A stretch of 64,000 bases of DNA, from positions 1 through 64,000 of the forward strand of contig JAAVYM010000001.1 of assembly GCA_022791135.1 (NCBI GenBank), given 5' to 3'. The notes beneath the pieces are model-generated. The model was not told where the DNA came from. It made no database searches and saw nothing but the letters and a program-made list of their open reading frames with translations. Positions 27,580 to 37,542 of this stretch are shown piece after piece (positions within the stretch are counted from its first letter, which is position 1; each line of letters begins with the position of its first letter). The DNA is from Oscillibacter sp. (GTDB lineage: Bacteria > Bacillota > Clostridia > Oscillospirales > Oscillospiraceae). The translations under genes were made by a program, and so were the position numbers.

Positions 27580-29442
27580 GTGTCCAAACAAAACCGCAGC
27601 TCGAGCCTCAGCTTTGTCATGCTGGGACTGGTGATCCTGCTGTGCCTGAGCTGGATTTGGCAGCTGAACGGCCGGGATGAGCGGGTGAGCTTCTCTCAGG
27701 TGGAGCAGCTCTTCCGGCAGGAGAAAGTGGAGTCCTTCGTCATCCGGGACAACACCCTGGTGATGACGCTGCGGGGGGAGCCGGAGAGGCGGGATACCCT
27801 GCGCTATGAACTCTACGATTTTGATTTGTTCTATGACAGCCTGGGACAGCTGGTGGAGGAGCAGACGGCCAAGGGGGTCATCACTTCCTACGACTATCAG
27901 CAGGACCACTCCACCAACTGGCTGGAGATTCTGCTGCCCTGGGTCCTGATGGCGCTGCTGGTGGGGGGCATGTGGTATTTTTTCATGCTTCGCAACCAGG
28001 GCGGCGGCATGGGCGCGGACCGCATGGCACGGTTTGGCTCCGCCCGGACCAGGACCCTCTCGGAAAAGGACAAGAAGGTCCGCTTCGAGGATGTGGCCGG
28101 AGCAGACGAGGAAAAGGAGGAGCTGCAGGAGATCGTGGAGTTCCTCCGGGACCCCCGGCGCTTCATCTCTCTGGGGGCCAGAATCCCCAAGGGCGTGCTG
28201 CTGGTGGGGCCTCCGGGTACGGGTAAGACTCTGCTGGCCAAGGCTGTGGCCGGGGAAGCCGGGGTGGGCTTCCTCTCCATCTCCGGGTCTGACTTCGTGG
28301 AACTCTATGTGGGCGTTGGCGCCAGCCGGGTGCGGGATTTGTTTGACCAGGCGAAGAAGACCTCCCCCGCCATCGTGTTCATTGACGAGATCGACGCCGT
28401 TGGCCGCCAGCGGGGCACCGGCGTGGGCGGAGGGCACGACGAGCGGGAACAGACGCTGAACCAGCTCCTGGTGGAAATGGACGGCTTCGCCGCCAACGAG
28501 GGCGTGGTGGTCCTGGCGGCGACGAACCGGGCGGACGTGCTGGACCCGGCGCTGCTGCGGCCGGGGCGGTTTGACCGGCAGATTTACGTGGGACTCCCGG
28601 ATATCAAGGGACGGGAGGACATTTTGAAGATCCACGTCAAGGGCAAGCCCCTGGCGGAGGATGTGGATTTGCGAACCCTGGCCCGGGGGACCGCCGGTTT
28701 TACCGGGGCGGATTTGGAAAACCTGGTGAACGAGGGAGCCTTGCTGGCCGCCCGGAAGGACCGGGATTTTATCACCATGGAGGACCTTCACGAGGCGGAG
28801 ATCAAGGTCATCGCCGGCCCGGAGAAGCGCAGCCGCGTGATCTCCCAGCACGAGCGGGAGCTGACCGCCTGGCACGAGGCGGGTCACGCCGTGGTGATGG
28901 AGACCCTGCCCGAGCATGACGCGGTGAACCAGATCACCATCGTCCCCAGGGGGCAGGCGGGAGGCATGACCATCGCCCTGCCGGAGGAGGACCGCTCTTA
29001 CCTCTCCAAGCGCTATATGGAGGACCAGATTGTGGCGCTGCTGGGCGGCCGGGTGGCGGAAAAGCTGTGCCTGGGGGATATCTCCACCGGGGCCAGCAAC
29101 GACATCCAGCGGGCCACGGGCATCGCCAGAAAGATGGTGGCAGTTTACGGCATGAGCGAGACCATCGGTACCGTTGCCTTCGAAGGGGGACACGACGAGG
29201 TATTCATCGGCCGGACTATGAGCCAGGGACGAAGCTATTCTGAGGCCGTGGCCGCCCAGATCGACGAGGAGGTCCGCCGGGTGGTGGACGAGGCGTACCG
29301 CCGGTGCGAGGAGATCCTCGTGGAACGGAGGAAGATCCTGGACGCCGTGGCGCAGTATCTTCTGGAGAACGAGACTATGGAGCGGGAGGCCTTTTTGAAG
29401 GTTTTTTCCCAAGAAGTGCCAAAGAGCCAGGAAACGGAATAA
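27580..29442 (+). CDS. ftsH: ATP-dependent zinc metalloprotease FtsH
   Basis: [21 protein letters not shown] region, HEAGH zinc motif; GTG start with AAAGGAGG RBS. Confidence 0.98.
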   Translation: MSKQNRSSSLSFVMLGLVILLCLSWIWQLNGRDERVSFSQVEQLFRQEKVESFVIRDNTLVMTLRGEPERRDTLRYELYDFDLFYDSLGQLVEEQTAKGVITSYDYQQDHSTNWLEILLPWVLMALLVGGMWYFFMLRNQGGGMGADRMARFGSARTRTLSEKDKKVRFEDVAGADEEKEELQEIVEFLRDPRRFISLGARIPKGVLLVGPPGTGKTLLAKAVAGEAGVGFLSISGSDFVELYVGVGASRVRDLFDQAKKTSPAIVFIDEIDAVGRQRGTGVGGGHDEREQTLNQLLVEMDGFAANEGVVVLAATNRADVLDPALLRPGRFDRQIYVGLPDIKGREDILKIHVKGKPLAEDVDLRTLARGTAGFTGADLENLVNEGALLAARKDRDFITMEDLHEAEIKVIAGPEKRSRVISQHERELTAWHEAGHAVVMETLPEHDAVNQITIVPRGQAGGMTIALPEEDRSYLSKRYMEDQIVALLGGRVAEKLCLGDISTGASNDIQRATGIARKMVAVYGMSETIGTVAFEGGHDEVFIGRTMSQGRSYSEAVAAQIDEEVRRVVDEAYRRCEEILVERRKILDAVAQYLLENETMEREAFLKVFSQEVPKSQETE

Positions 29443-29448
29443 GCGGCA

Positions 29449-29485
29449 AGGACCGGGAGCGTTGTGCCCCGGTCCTTTCTGTTTG
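29449..29485 (+). terminator. rho-independent terminator after ftsH
   Basis: GGACCGGG-loop-CCCCGGTCC-TTTCTGTTT. Confidence 0.8.
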
Positions 29486-29594
29486 GGCGGCAGTTCGGCT
29501 TTTTTCGCGTTTTTTACAAAACTGCCCATATGTCCTTTTCTTCCAGCTTTCGCCAGGGTATCCTATCCTTATCAACGACAAAGGAGTGGACCCC

Positions 29595-30446
29595 ATGAAA
29601 AAGGCTGAACGCGTATACGCCTCCCTGAAAGAGAGAGTCCGGACGGAATGGATTCTCTACCTCCTGGCCTTCGTCTTCATCTTCATCGCGGACTCCATCG
29701 GGCAGATCAAAATTCCCGTCTGGAAGGGTACCTTCATCATCTTCCCCATTTTCTACGCGCTGTTCCTGGGAATCCTCACCGGACCCAATGTCTTCAAAAT
29801 CCTGGACGACAAGAAGGTGAAGGCCGCTTCCGGTCTGGTGGGCGTGGCCATCCTTCCCTTTGTGGCAAAGCTTGGCATCAACGCCGGGGCCAACATCTCC
29901 ATTGTCATCTCCGCCGGACCGGCCCTGCTGCTCCAGGAGTTCGGGAACCTGTGCACCATCTTCCTGGCGATGCCCATCGCCTTGATGCTGGGCTTGAAGC
30001 GGGAGGCCATTGGAGCCACTCACTCCATTAACCGGGAGACCAACCTGGCCTTGATGCAGGATATGTTCGGCGCGGATTCTCCGGAGGCCCAGGGCAGCCT
30101 CTCAGTGTACATCGTCGGTGGCATGGTGGGCACCATCTATTTCGGCTTCATGGCCTCCATGGCTGCGGCCACCGGTCTCTTCCACCCCTACTCCCTGGGC
30201 ATGGCCTCCGGCGTGGGCGCGGGCATTCTGATGAGTTCTGCTGTTGCGGCGCTGTCCGAGGTTATGCCCGCCTATGCCGACCAGATCGCCGCCATGGCCT
30301 CCGCCAGCGAGACGATTTCCGGTATCGACGGCATTTACATGGCGATTTTCCTGGGTGTGCCTTTGTGCAATTTCCTCTACCGCAAGCTGGAACCCACCCT
30401 GGGGCGGCTCACCAAGTCCGGCCGAGAGGCCGCGGAAAAGAATTGA
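29595..30446 (+). CDS. DUF3100-like membrane protein (putative transporter subunit)
   Basis: KAERVYASLKERVRTEWILYLLAFVFIFIADSIGQIKIPVWKGTFIIFPIFYALFLGILTGP; multiple TMs; ATG 29595 with AAGGAGTGG RBS. Confidence 0.75.
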   Translation: MKKAERVYASLKERVRTEWILYLLAFVFIFIADSIGQIKIPVWKGTFIIFPIFYALFLGILTGPNVFKILDDKKVKAASGLVGVAILPFVAKLGINAGANISIVISAGPALLLQEFGNLCTIFLAMPIALMLGLKREAIGATHSINRETNLALMQDMFGADSPEAQGSLSVYIVGGMVGTIYFGFMASMAAATGLFHPYSLGMASGVGAGILMSSAVAALSEVMPAYADQIAAMASASETISGIDGIYMAIFLGVPLCNFLYRKLEPTLGRLTKSGREAAEKN

Positions 30447-30459
30447 GGAGGAACCGGCT

Positions 30460-30906
30460 ATGACTATCAAGGATTGGATTTTCGTCCTCGCCATCTCCGG
30501 CCTGGGCATGATGACCGCCAACTTCATCGGCTTCGACGTGGCTTTCACCGACTCCCTGCCGGGCGTGCTGGTGCTGCTGCTCATCGCCCTGTGCGCCGCA
30601 GGTCTGGCCCGCGTTATCCCGCTGAAGCTTCCCACTGTGGCCTACTGCTCGATTTTGGGTCTGCTGTGCGCCTGTCCCTTGTCTCCGGTGTCTCAGTTTG
30701 TGATTGAATCCGCCGGAAAGATCAACTTCACCGCACCCCTGACCATGGTGGGGGCCTTTGCCGGCATGTCCATCAGCAACCAGCTGAAGATGTTCTTCAA
30801 GCAGGGCTGGAAGCTGATTATCATTACCATCCTGGTTATGACCGGCACCTTCTTTGGCTCCTTGGTGGTGGCCCAGGTGGTGCTCCAGCTGACCCATGCC
30901 ATCTGA
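30460..30906 (+). CDS. small membrane protein, probable partner of the DUF3100-like protein
   Basis: 148 aa, several TMs, GAGGAGG RBS, 13 bp after the DUF3100-like gene. Confidence 0.7.
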   Translation: MTIKDWIFVLAISGLGMMTANFIGFDVAFTDSLPGVLVLLLIALCAAGLARVIPLKLPTVAYCSILGLLCACPLSPVSQFVIESAGKINFTAPLTMVGAFAGMSISNQLKMFFKQGWKLIIITILVMTGTFFGSLVVAQVVLQLTHAI

Positions 30907-31645
30907 GCTGATTCTGGCGGCCCTGGGGAGCTGCACCGTGGGGCTGTTCATTGGCTGGTGCGGCGTGGCGGGCTTCCTGCTGCCCATCCTGTTTGTAAAC
31001 GCCTGCGGCCTCTCCGTGACGGAGTCCCTCCTGGCCAGCTTTCTCTGCTTTGCCGTCTCCGGGGCCATCGGCTCTTTGAACTACCGCCGCCGGGGCGAGC
31101 TGCCCCTCCGCCCCGCCCTGACCCTCTCCGCCGGAAGCCTGGCGGGAGGATTGCTGGGGGCGGCCCTGGGGGGACTGCTGGAGCCGGCGACCGTGAAAAC
31201 CGTGCTGTACGTGGTGGTCCTCCTCTCCGGCGCCGCCATCGCTGTCCGGGAGCTTCGTCCCCAGAAGGGGCGGGAGGGCCAGGTGTTTCCAAAGCCCTTG
31301 CCGCTGCTGGTCCTGGGCTTTGCCACAGCTCTGCTGTGCGCCCTGTCCGGGGCGGGAGGGCCGGTGCTGGTGATGCCGCTGCTGGTGGCCATGGGCGTTC
31401 CCGCCAAGATGGCGGTGGGTACGGCCCTGCTGGATTCTGTCTCCATTGCCCTGCCGGCCATCGCTGTGTATGCCGCCCGCTGCCGGCCTCTGGCGATTCT
31501 GCCGGTTTTGCTGTTGGCGGCGCTGGGGCATGCCGCCGGGGTCTTTGTGGGCAGCGTCACCGCAGCCCGCGTGCCTCAAACGCTTCTCAAGCGGGGCGTC
31601 GCCGTGTTTTCCATCTGCTTCGCTCTGTTTATGCTGTTGAAATAG
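30896..31645 (+). CDS. TauE/SafE family sulfite/anion exporter-like permease
   Basis: Two homologous halves (GWCGVAGFLLPILF; SGAGGPVLVMPLLVAMGVPAKMAVGTALLDS). Confidence 0.88.
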   Translation: MPSELILAALGSCTVGLFIGWCGVAGFLLPILFVNACGLSVTESLLASFLCFAVSGAIGSLNYRRRGELPLRPALTLSAGSLAGGLLGAALGGLLEPATVKTVLYVVVLLSGAAIAVRELRPQKGREGQVFPKPLPLLVLGFATALLCALSGAGGPVLVMPLLVAMGVPAKMAVGTALLDSVSIALPAIAVYAARCRPLAILPVLLLAALGHAAGVFVGSVTAARVPQTLLKRGVAVFSICFALFMLLK

Positions 31646-31657
31646 GAGGATTTTTTC

Positions 31658-32986
31658 ATGTCTGACGATCTCCATTGCGACTTGCTGCTCACGAACTGCC
31701 GCTATCTCGCCCCGGACATGACCATTGTCTCCGGTAAGGCCATCGCCGTTAAGAACGGCGTTATCCTGGACATCACAGATCAGGATTCGTGTGCCTACCA
31801 GACGGAGACCGTTCTCTCCGGGAGCCGGCTTTTGTGGATGCCTGGCCTGGTGGACGGCCACCTTCACACCAGTCAGCAGCTCCTCCGGGGGCGGCTGCTG
31901 GATGAGAAGCCCGTGATATGGAAGAGGGTCAACGTCCCCTTCGAAAGCCGCCTGGACGAGGACAGCTCCCGCCTCAGCGCCCAGCTGGCGGCGATGGAGA
32001 TGATCGCCTGCGGTACCACGGGTTTTGTGGATGCCGGCGGCAAATACCCCGAGATCTACGCCGGGGTCTATCAGGCCGCAGGCCTCCGGGGCCGCCTCAG
32101 CGTTATGACCAACGACAACCCCTTTTGCCCTGAGAGCCTGCGGGCCGCCTCGGTTCCGGCGGCAGTGGAGCGGCTGCGGGCCATGAAGGCTGCCCTCTCC
32201 GGTCTTCTGAAACCCATTTACTCCGTCACCACCCCTACCGCTGTCAGCGAGGAGCTGCTTCGGGCGGTGTTCCGGGCGGCGGAGGAGGACGGCGTGCCTG
32301 TGGAGACCCATATGAACGAGTACGCCAGCGAAGTGACGGATTTTCTGGAACGCTATGGCAAACGCCCCTTTGTTTGGATGGAGGACGAGGGCCTTCTGGA
32401 GGCCCCCATGACTGCCCCTCACTGCATCTTTCTCAGTCAGGAGGAGATGGAGATTCTGGCCCGGCGGAAAGTACGGGCAGTCCATTGTCCCTTCTCCAAC
32501 TGCGGCAAGGGGATGCCGCCCACACCCCAGCTCCTCCGGGCCGGGGTCCCCGTGGGCCTGGGCACCGACGGCTCCGCCCATGGCGGACTGGATTTGTTCC
32601 GGGAGATGCGCTTGTTCCGGGGCGTGATGAACGTCACCCGGGGCGTGGGGACGGCGGACTCTGCCATCATGCCCGCCGAGACCTTGCTGTCTATGGCTAC
32701 ACAGGGCGGCGCCGCGGCGCTGATGGAGCCGGGATTGGGTGTCATCCGGCCCGGCGCGCCGGCGGACCTTATCGCCATCGGCACCGACGCCCCCCACCTC
32801 TGGCCCACCCAGAACCTGGTTCATACCCTGGTGGAGAGCGCCAGCGGGGCCGACGTGCGTCACTCCATCGTAAATGGGAAGCTCCTGATGAAGGACCGGG
32901 AACTTTTGACCGTCGACCGGGAGCGGATCTGCCGGGAGGCGGAGCTGTTGTTTGAAAAACAGCCTTGGCTCTCCAGCTGGAAATAG
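31658..32986 (+). CDS. amidohydrolase / deaminase of the chlorohydrolase-cytosine deaminase (TrzN/SAH deaminase-like) group
   Basis: MPGLVDGHLHTSQQLLRG, HMNEYASEV, VHCPFSNC, LGTDGSAHGGLDLFREMR. Confidence 0.88.
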   Translation: MSDDLHCDLLLTNCRYLAPDMTIVSGKAIAVKNGVILDITDQDSCAYQTETVLSGSRLLWMPGLVDGHLHTSQQLLRGRLLDEKPVIWKRVNVPFESRLDEDSSRLSAQLAAMEMIACGTTGFVDAGGKYPEIYAGVYQAAGLRGRLSVMTNDNPFCPESLRAASVPAAVERLRAMKAALSGLLKPIYSVTTPTAVSEELLRAVFRAAEEDGVPVETHMNEYASEVTDFLERYGKRPFVWMEDEGLLEAPMTAPHCIFLSQEEMEILARRKVRAVHCPFSNCGKGMPPTPQLLRAGVPVGLGTDGSAHGGLDLFREMRLFRGVMNVTRGVGTADSAIMPAETLLSMATQGGAAALMEPGLGVIRPGAPADLIAIGTDAPHLWPTQNLVHTLVESASGADVRHSIVNGKLLMKDRELLTVDRERICREAELLFEKQPWLSSWK

Positions 32987-33000
32987 AAAACGCCCTTGTG

Positions 33001-33053
33001 CGCCCCTTGAAATCATGCTATCATGACTTCGAGGGGCGTTTTCGCCTGCGAAA
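33001..33053. terminator. hairpin/terminator between amidohydrolase and Crp genes
   Basis: CGCCCCTTGAAATCATG-CTAT-CATGACTTCGAGGGGCG followed by TTTTCGC. Confidence 0.65.
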
Positions 33054-33069
33054 AGGGAGGTGCACCCAG

Positions 33070-33789
33070 ATGCGTTATGCAGAGCTGCTGGAGCTGACGC
33101 CGGAGCTGCGGGACTTTACCCCGCAGATTCCTCAGGAGCTGGACGGACAGTTCCTTTTGCGGACCTATCCCGCCCACAGCCTCATCCACCAGAAGGACAG
33201 CCCCCTGGAACGGATCGGCATCCTCCTCCGGGGATCTTTCCGGGTGGTGAACGAGTTTGAAAATGGCAACGTTTTCATGATCGAGCTGAATGAGCCAGTG
33301 TCCTTTATCGGGGAAGTGACCCTGCTGGCCGGTGCGGCCACCACCTCCGTCACCATCGAGACCGTGACGGACTGCCTGGTGGCCACAGTGCCGGTGGAAA
33401 CCTTTGACCAATGGCTGCGGCGGGATATCCGGCTCCTCCGGGCCGTCAGCCAGCATGTGGCGGCCAAGCTGTATTGCTCCAGCTACAACCGGGGAGAGCG
33501 GCTGTTTCACTCGGCGAAATACGTCTTGCTGAAATATTTGGCACGGCAGGCGGAAGAGCAAAATGTTCGTGCTGCCGGACAGGCAGTCATCCAAAAGACC
33601 CGCCAGCAAATTAGCGAGGAGGTGGGCCTGACGGTGAAGACCATCAACCGCACCCTCACCCAGTTTGCAAAGGACGGCCTGCTCTCCATCCGCCGGGGCA
33701 AGGCGGTCCTCAGTGCCGAGCAGTACCGTCTTGCCCAGAGGGAGCTGCGGGTTTACGTGTCCCAGAGCAAGAACGGGACGTTTTCCTGA
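33070..33789 (+). CDS. Crp/Fnr family transcriptional regulator
   Basis: cNMP-binding-like domain plus KTRQQISEEVGLTVKTINRTLTQFAKDGLLSI HTH_Crp; start MRYAELLEL with GGAGG RBS. Confidence 0.9.
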   Translation: MRYAELLELTPELRDFTPQIPQELDGQFLLRTYPAHSLIHQKDSPLERIGILLRGSFRVVNEFENGNVFMIELNEPVSFIGEVTLLAGAATTSVTIETVTDCLVATVPVETFDQWLRRDIRLLRAVSQHVAAKLYCSSYNRGERLFHSAKYVLLKYLARQAEEQNVRAAGQAVIQKTRQQISEEVGLTVKTINRTLTQFAKDGLLSIRRGKAVLSAEQYRLAQRELRVYVSQSKNGTFS

Positions 33790-33866
33790 GCGTGCCCCGG
33801 GGTCTGGAATGGAACCGCTGGCGGAGGGCTTTGACAGGCTGCACGATGCAAGGGGAATTCGAGGGA

Positions 33867-33906
33867 TTGAAAATTGGATAATTTTGTGATAAAATTACTT
33901 TTATCA
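33867..33906 (+). promoter_or_regulatory. sigma-A promoter overlapped by a palindromic operator
   Basis: TTGAAA-17 bp-TAAAAT (33867-33895); TGATAAAA-TTAC-TTTTATCA perfect 8-bp inverted repeat (33887-33906) over the -10/+1. Confidence 0.7.
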
Positions 33907-33953
33907 TTGCCCTTCCCGCCTGCAAATTTATTGTATGGAAAAGGAGTATCGCT

Positions 33954-35336
33954 ATGGAACGATTTGGAATTCACGTGGAGCTGAAGCATGCGCCGTCCCT
34001 GGACCCGGACTTTATCCCCCTGATGCGGTTCAACCGCGCCTTCCTGGCCTCGGCCAAAAAGCCTGTGGGCATTGCCGTGGAGCGCGCCGATGGCCAGATG
34101 GCCTCCTGCCGGACCTTTATCCACGGGACTCCGGAGATGGAGGCTGCCGACCACTACTACATTGAGCGGCTGGTGAAGACCATCCTCTGGATGAAGGGCG
34201 GTTTTAAAATCTACGTCAGCGGCGACGAGGGCGTGTGTGAGTACCTGAAATCTGTGTACTGTGCCGGCGGGCAGCAGGAATTCGACTGGGACTATATGGC
34301 CAGCGTGTTCGAGCACCCCTTCGAGGTGGTGCTGGTGGACGATATCCCCACTGCCAAGGACGCACCCAAGGCTATTGGCGGCCACATGGAAGGCTGCCGC
34401 ATCGGTTTCGATGCCGGCGGGAGCGACCGGAAGGTCTCTGCCGTCGTCGACGGGGAAACCGTCTACTCCGAGGAGGTTGTCTGGTTCCCTAAGACCAACT
34501 CCGACCCGGATTATCACTACGACGGCATCGTCGCCGCCCTGAAGTCCGCCGCGGAGCATATGCCCCGGGTGGACGCCGTGGGCGTCAGCTCTGCCGGCGT
34601 GTTCATCAACAACCGGACCATGAATGCCTCCCTCTTCCTCAAGGTGCCCAAGGAGCTTTATGACAAGAAGGTCAAGGACATCTATATCCGCGCCATCCGG
34701 GATACCTTTGGCAGCGTGCCCTACTGCGTCATCAACGACGGCGACGTCTCTGCCCTGGCCGGGGCCATGAGCCTCAATGACAACAGCGTCCTGGGCATTG
34801 CCATGGGTACCAGCGAGGCTGTGGGCTACGTGGACGAGGAGGGTCGGATTACTGGCTGGCTCAACGAGTTGGCCTTCGTCCCCGTGGACGCCCAGCCGGA
34901 CGCTATGCGGGACGAGTGGAGCGGCGACATCGGCTGCGGCGTGAAGTACTTCTCCCAGGACGGCGTCATCAAGCTGGCTCCCCGGGCGGGCATTGAGCTG
35001 GATGAAAATGCCTCCCCTGCTGAGAAGCTGAAGGCCGTCCAAAAGCTGATGGCAGAAGACGACCCCCGGGCTGCCAAGGTTTACGAGTCCATCGGCGTGT
35101 ACCTGGGCCATACGCTGGCATACTACTTCGACCTCTATGGCTGCCGCCACGTGCTGCTGCTGGGCCGGGTCATGAGCGGCAAGGGCGGCGATCTCATTCT
35201 AGAAACCGCTAAAAACGTGCTGGCCGCCGAGTATCCGGAGCTGGAGGGAAAGATGGTCCCTGAGCTGCCGGACGAGAAATTCCGCCGGGTGGGGCAGTCC
35301 ATGGCCGCAGCCAGCCTGCCGGAGATCAAAGCGTAA
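33954..35336 (+). CDS. ROK/ASKHA-fold sugar kinase-like protein with N-terminal extension
   Basis: GCRIGFDAGGSDRKVSAVVDGE, YCVINDGDVSALAGAM, LGIAMGTSEAVGYVD; ~140-aa extension before the ATPase fold. Confidence 0.82.
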   Translation: MERFGIHVELKHAPSLDPDFIPLMRFNRAFLASAKKPVGIAVERADGQMASCRTFIHGTPEMEAADHYYIERLVKTILWMKGGFKIYVSGDEGVCEYLKSVYCAGGQQEFDWDYMASVFEHPFEVVLVDDIPTAKDAPKAIGGHMEGCRIGFDAGGSDRKVSAVVDGETVYSEEVVWFPKTNSDPDYHYDGIVAALKSAAEHMPRVDAVGVSSAGVFINNRTMNASLFLKVPKELYDKKVKDIYIRAIRDTFGSVPYCVINDGDVSALAGAMSLNDNSVLGIAMGTSEAVGYVDEEGRITGWLNELAFVPVDAQPDAMRDEWSGDIGCGVKYFSQDGVIKLAPRAGIELDENASPAEKLKAVQKLMAEDDPRAAKVYESIGVYLGHTLAYYFDLYGCRHVLLLGRVMSGKGGDLILETAKNVLAAEYPELEGKMVPELPDEKFRRVGQSMAAASLPEIKA

Positions 35337-35349
35337 GGGAGGGAAGTGT

Positions 35350-36552
35350 ATGGACCGGCAAAAACTGCAAGAGGCCCGGACCTGGGTCCGGGGAGAGCTG
35401 GAGCGCTCCGCTGACTTTTGGCTGGAGCACGGCATGGATTCGGAGCACGGCGGTGTCTATACCTGCTTGGACCGTAAGGGCGAGATTTACTCCACCGACA
35501 AGAGCGTGTGGATGCAGGGCCGCTGCGGCTGGATCTTTGCCTTCCTATGCCACAGCTACGGCGTGAAGCAGGCGTGGCTGGACGCGTCCAGAAGCTGCCT
35601 GGACTTTATGGAGGCCCACTGCTTCAACCATGCTTGCGGCGATCGGATGTACTTCACCGTCACCGCCGAGGGTAAGCCTCTGCGCCAGAGGAGGTACTAT
35701 TTTTCCGAGGCCTTCTGTGCCATTGCCAACGCCGAGTATTACGGTGTCACGGGGGACAAGGCCCGGCTGGAGCGGGCGCGGCAGTGCTATGACCTCTACT
35801 GGGATTTGAGCCGGGGAAAGCCGGACCCGGTGGGCATGGGACCCAAGACCATCCCGGAGACCCGGGCGGGCCGGGCCTTCGGCACGCCCATGATCATCCT
35901 GAACGTCACCGGCGTGCTGCTGCGGACGGACCCGGAGCGCAAGAACTTGTATGAGGAGCGGGCGCAGCAGTGTGTGGACGATATCTTCCGCTACCATGTG
36001 AAGCCGGAATTGAAGTGCACCTTGGAGAACGTGGATGTGGATGGAACACCCCGGCTTTACTACACCGAGGGCCGCACAGTGAACCCTGGGCACGACATCG
36101 AGGGCGTTTGGTTTTTGCTGGAACACGCCCAGCGGACGGGAGACAAGGATTTGGTGGTCAAGGCGGCGCAGATGTTTGACTGGGCCATTGAGGCCGGGTG
36201 GGATAAGGAGTACGGCGGGCTGCTGTACTTCACCGATTGCCTGGGCAAGCCTCCGGAGGCATATGAACACGATATGAAGCTCTGGTGGCCCCACAACGAG
36301 ATCCTCATTGCCTCTGTCATGCTCTACCGGGACACCGGGGAGGAGCGCTACCTGGAGTGGTTCTATAAGACGCTGGATTACTGCAAGGCCCACTTTGCCG
36401 ATCCTGAGTTTGGCGAGTGGTACGGCTATTTGCGCCGGGACGGCCTGCCTACCCAGCCCAGCACGAAGGGCAGTACCTTCAAGGGGCCGTTCCACCTGCC
36501 CCGGAGCATGATCCTGGTGGATAAGCTGATCGGCGAGATTTTGGGCGAGTAA
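35350..36552 (+). CDS. AGE family epimerase/isomerase (N-acylglucosamine 2-epimerase-like)
   Basis: alpha/alpha-barrel AGE motifs: FWLEHGMDSEHGGVYTCLDRKGE, VWMQGRCGWIF, NPGHDIEGVWFLLEHA, LWWPHNEILIA. Confidence 0.93.
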   Translation: MDRQKLQEARTWVRGELERSADFWLEHGMDSEHGGVYTCLDRKGEIYSTDKSVWMQGRCGWIFAFLCHSYGVKQAWLDASRSCLDFMEAHCFNHACGDRMYFTVTAEGKPLRQRRYYFSEAFCAIANAEYYGVTGDKARLERARQCYDLYWDLSRGKPDPVGMGPKTIPETRAGRAFGTPMIILNVTGVLLRTDPERKNLYEERAQQCVDDIFRYHVKPELKCTLENVDVDGTPRLYYTEGRTVNPGHDIEGVWFLLEHAQRTGDKDLVVKAAQMFDWAIEAGWDKEYGGLLYFTDCLGKPPEAYEHDMKLWWPHNEILIASVMLYRDTGEERYLEWFYKTLDYCKAHFADPEFGEWYGYLRRDGLPTQPSTKGSTFKGPFHLPRSMILVDKLIGEILGE

Positions 36553-36585
36553 ACCCCTGCGGACCTCGCGGAAGAAGGGATACCG

Positions 36586-37440
36586 GTGGGAAAGGATATT
36601 ATTGCGATGATGCTCCAGGATTACGAGCGCTTCACCCGCTCGGAGCGGAAGATCGTGGACTACGTGCTGGAGCACCAGGAGGAGACCCAGTATATCAGCA
36701 TCACCGACCTGAGCAGCCAGTGCGGCGTGGCGGTGTCCACGGTGTCCCTGTTCTGCCGGAAGCTGGAGCTGGCGGGGTTCAACGACTTCAAGCTGGAGCT
36801 GGCCCGGGCGGCGTTGCCCGCCCGGGCGGTTTTGGGAGAGCCGGGAGGCGAAATCACGGCGAAGGATCCCCCCGCCACCGTGATGGGTAAGGTGCTGGCC
36901 TCCGCTCAGGACGCGCTGAACAGCGCCTATCACATGTTGTCGGAGCGGGAGGTGGCCCGGGCGGCAGATTTGCTGCGGGGGGCGGGACAGGTGCTTTGCC
37001 TGGGTCAGGGGAACCACTCCGTGGTGGCCCTGGCCGCCTGGGCGCAGTTCTCCACCACGTCCCCCAAATTTAAGACAATTGCGGATTCCCATATGCAAAC
37101 CGTTGCCCTATCCACCCTGGCGAAGGGGGACGCGGTGCTCTACTTCTCCTACTCCGGCGCTACCCATGAGCTGCTAGAGGCCGTGGAGGTCATCCGGAGC
37201 CGGCAGGCCCGGCTGATTCTGGTGACCCGCTACCCCAACTCTCCCGCCAGCGCTTACGCCGATGCGATGCTGCTGTGCGGACCGAATGAGCAGCCCTTTC
37301 AATTTGGGTCCACCTCCGCCATCGTGGCTCAGCTCTACGTGCTGGAGGTGCTGCTCAGCGAGTTTATCCGGCGGAACCCGGAGGAGGCGGAAAATTGCCG
37401 CCAGTCTGTAGGCAAGGCGCTGACTCAAAAATGCGTATGA
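36586..37440 (+). CDS. MurR/RpiR family transcriptional regulator
   Basis: RSERKIVDYVLEHQEETQYISITDLSSQCGVAVSTVSLFCRKLELAGFNDFK and SIS domain; GTG start. Confidence 0.93.
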   Translation: MGKDIIAMMLQDYERFTRSERKIVDYVLEHQEETQYISITDLSSQCGVAVSTVSLFCRKLELAGFNDFKLELARAALPARAVLGEPGGEITAKDPPATVMGKVLASAQDALNSAYHMLSEREVARAADLLRGAGQVLCLGQGNHSVVALAAWAQFSTTSPKFKTIADSHMQTVALSTLAKGDAVLYFSYSGATHELLEAVEVIRSRQARLILVTRYPNSPASAYADAMLLCGPNEQPFQFGSTSAIVAQLYVLEVLLSEFIRRNPEEAENCRQSVGKALTQKCV

Positions 37441-37542
37441 GACGTTTTACGGGAGCGGCGGCGAAAAAGGACTTCCGTACGGTTGGACTGTCCGGCGGTT
37501 ATTCGGAGTTAGAGCATCGGCGCGGAGGGGAGTGTTGAGGAC

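Noticed and set aside
27319-29529. 736-aa minus-strand ORF
   Set aside because: Antisense to ftsH and hpt; low-complexity His/Gly/Leu composition.
30836-33016. 726-aa minus-strand ORF
   Set aside because: Antisense to TauE-like and amidohydrolase genes; Gln/Gly/Arg-rich shadow ORF.
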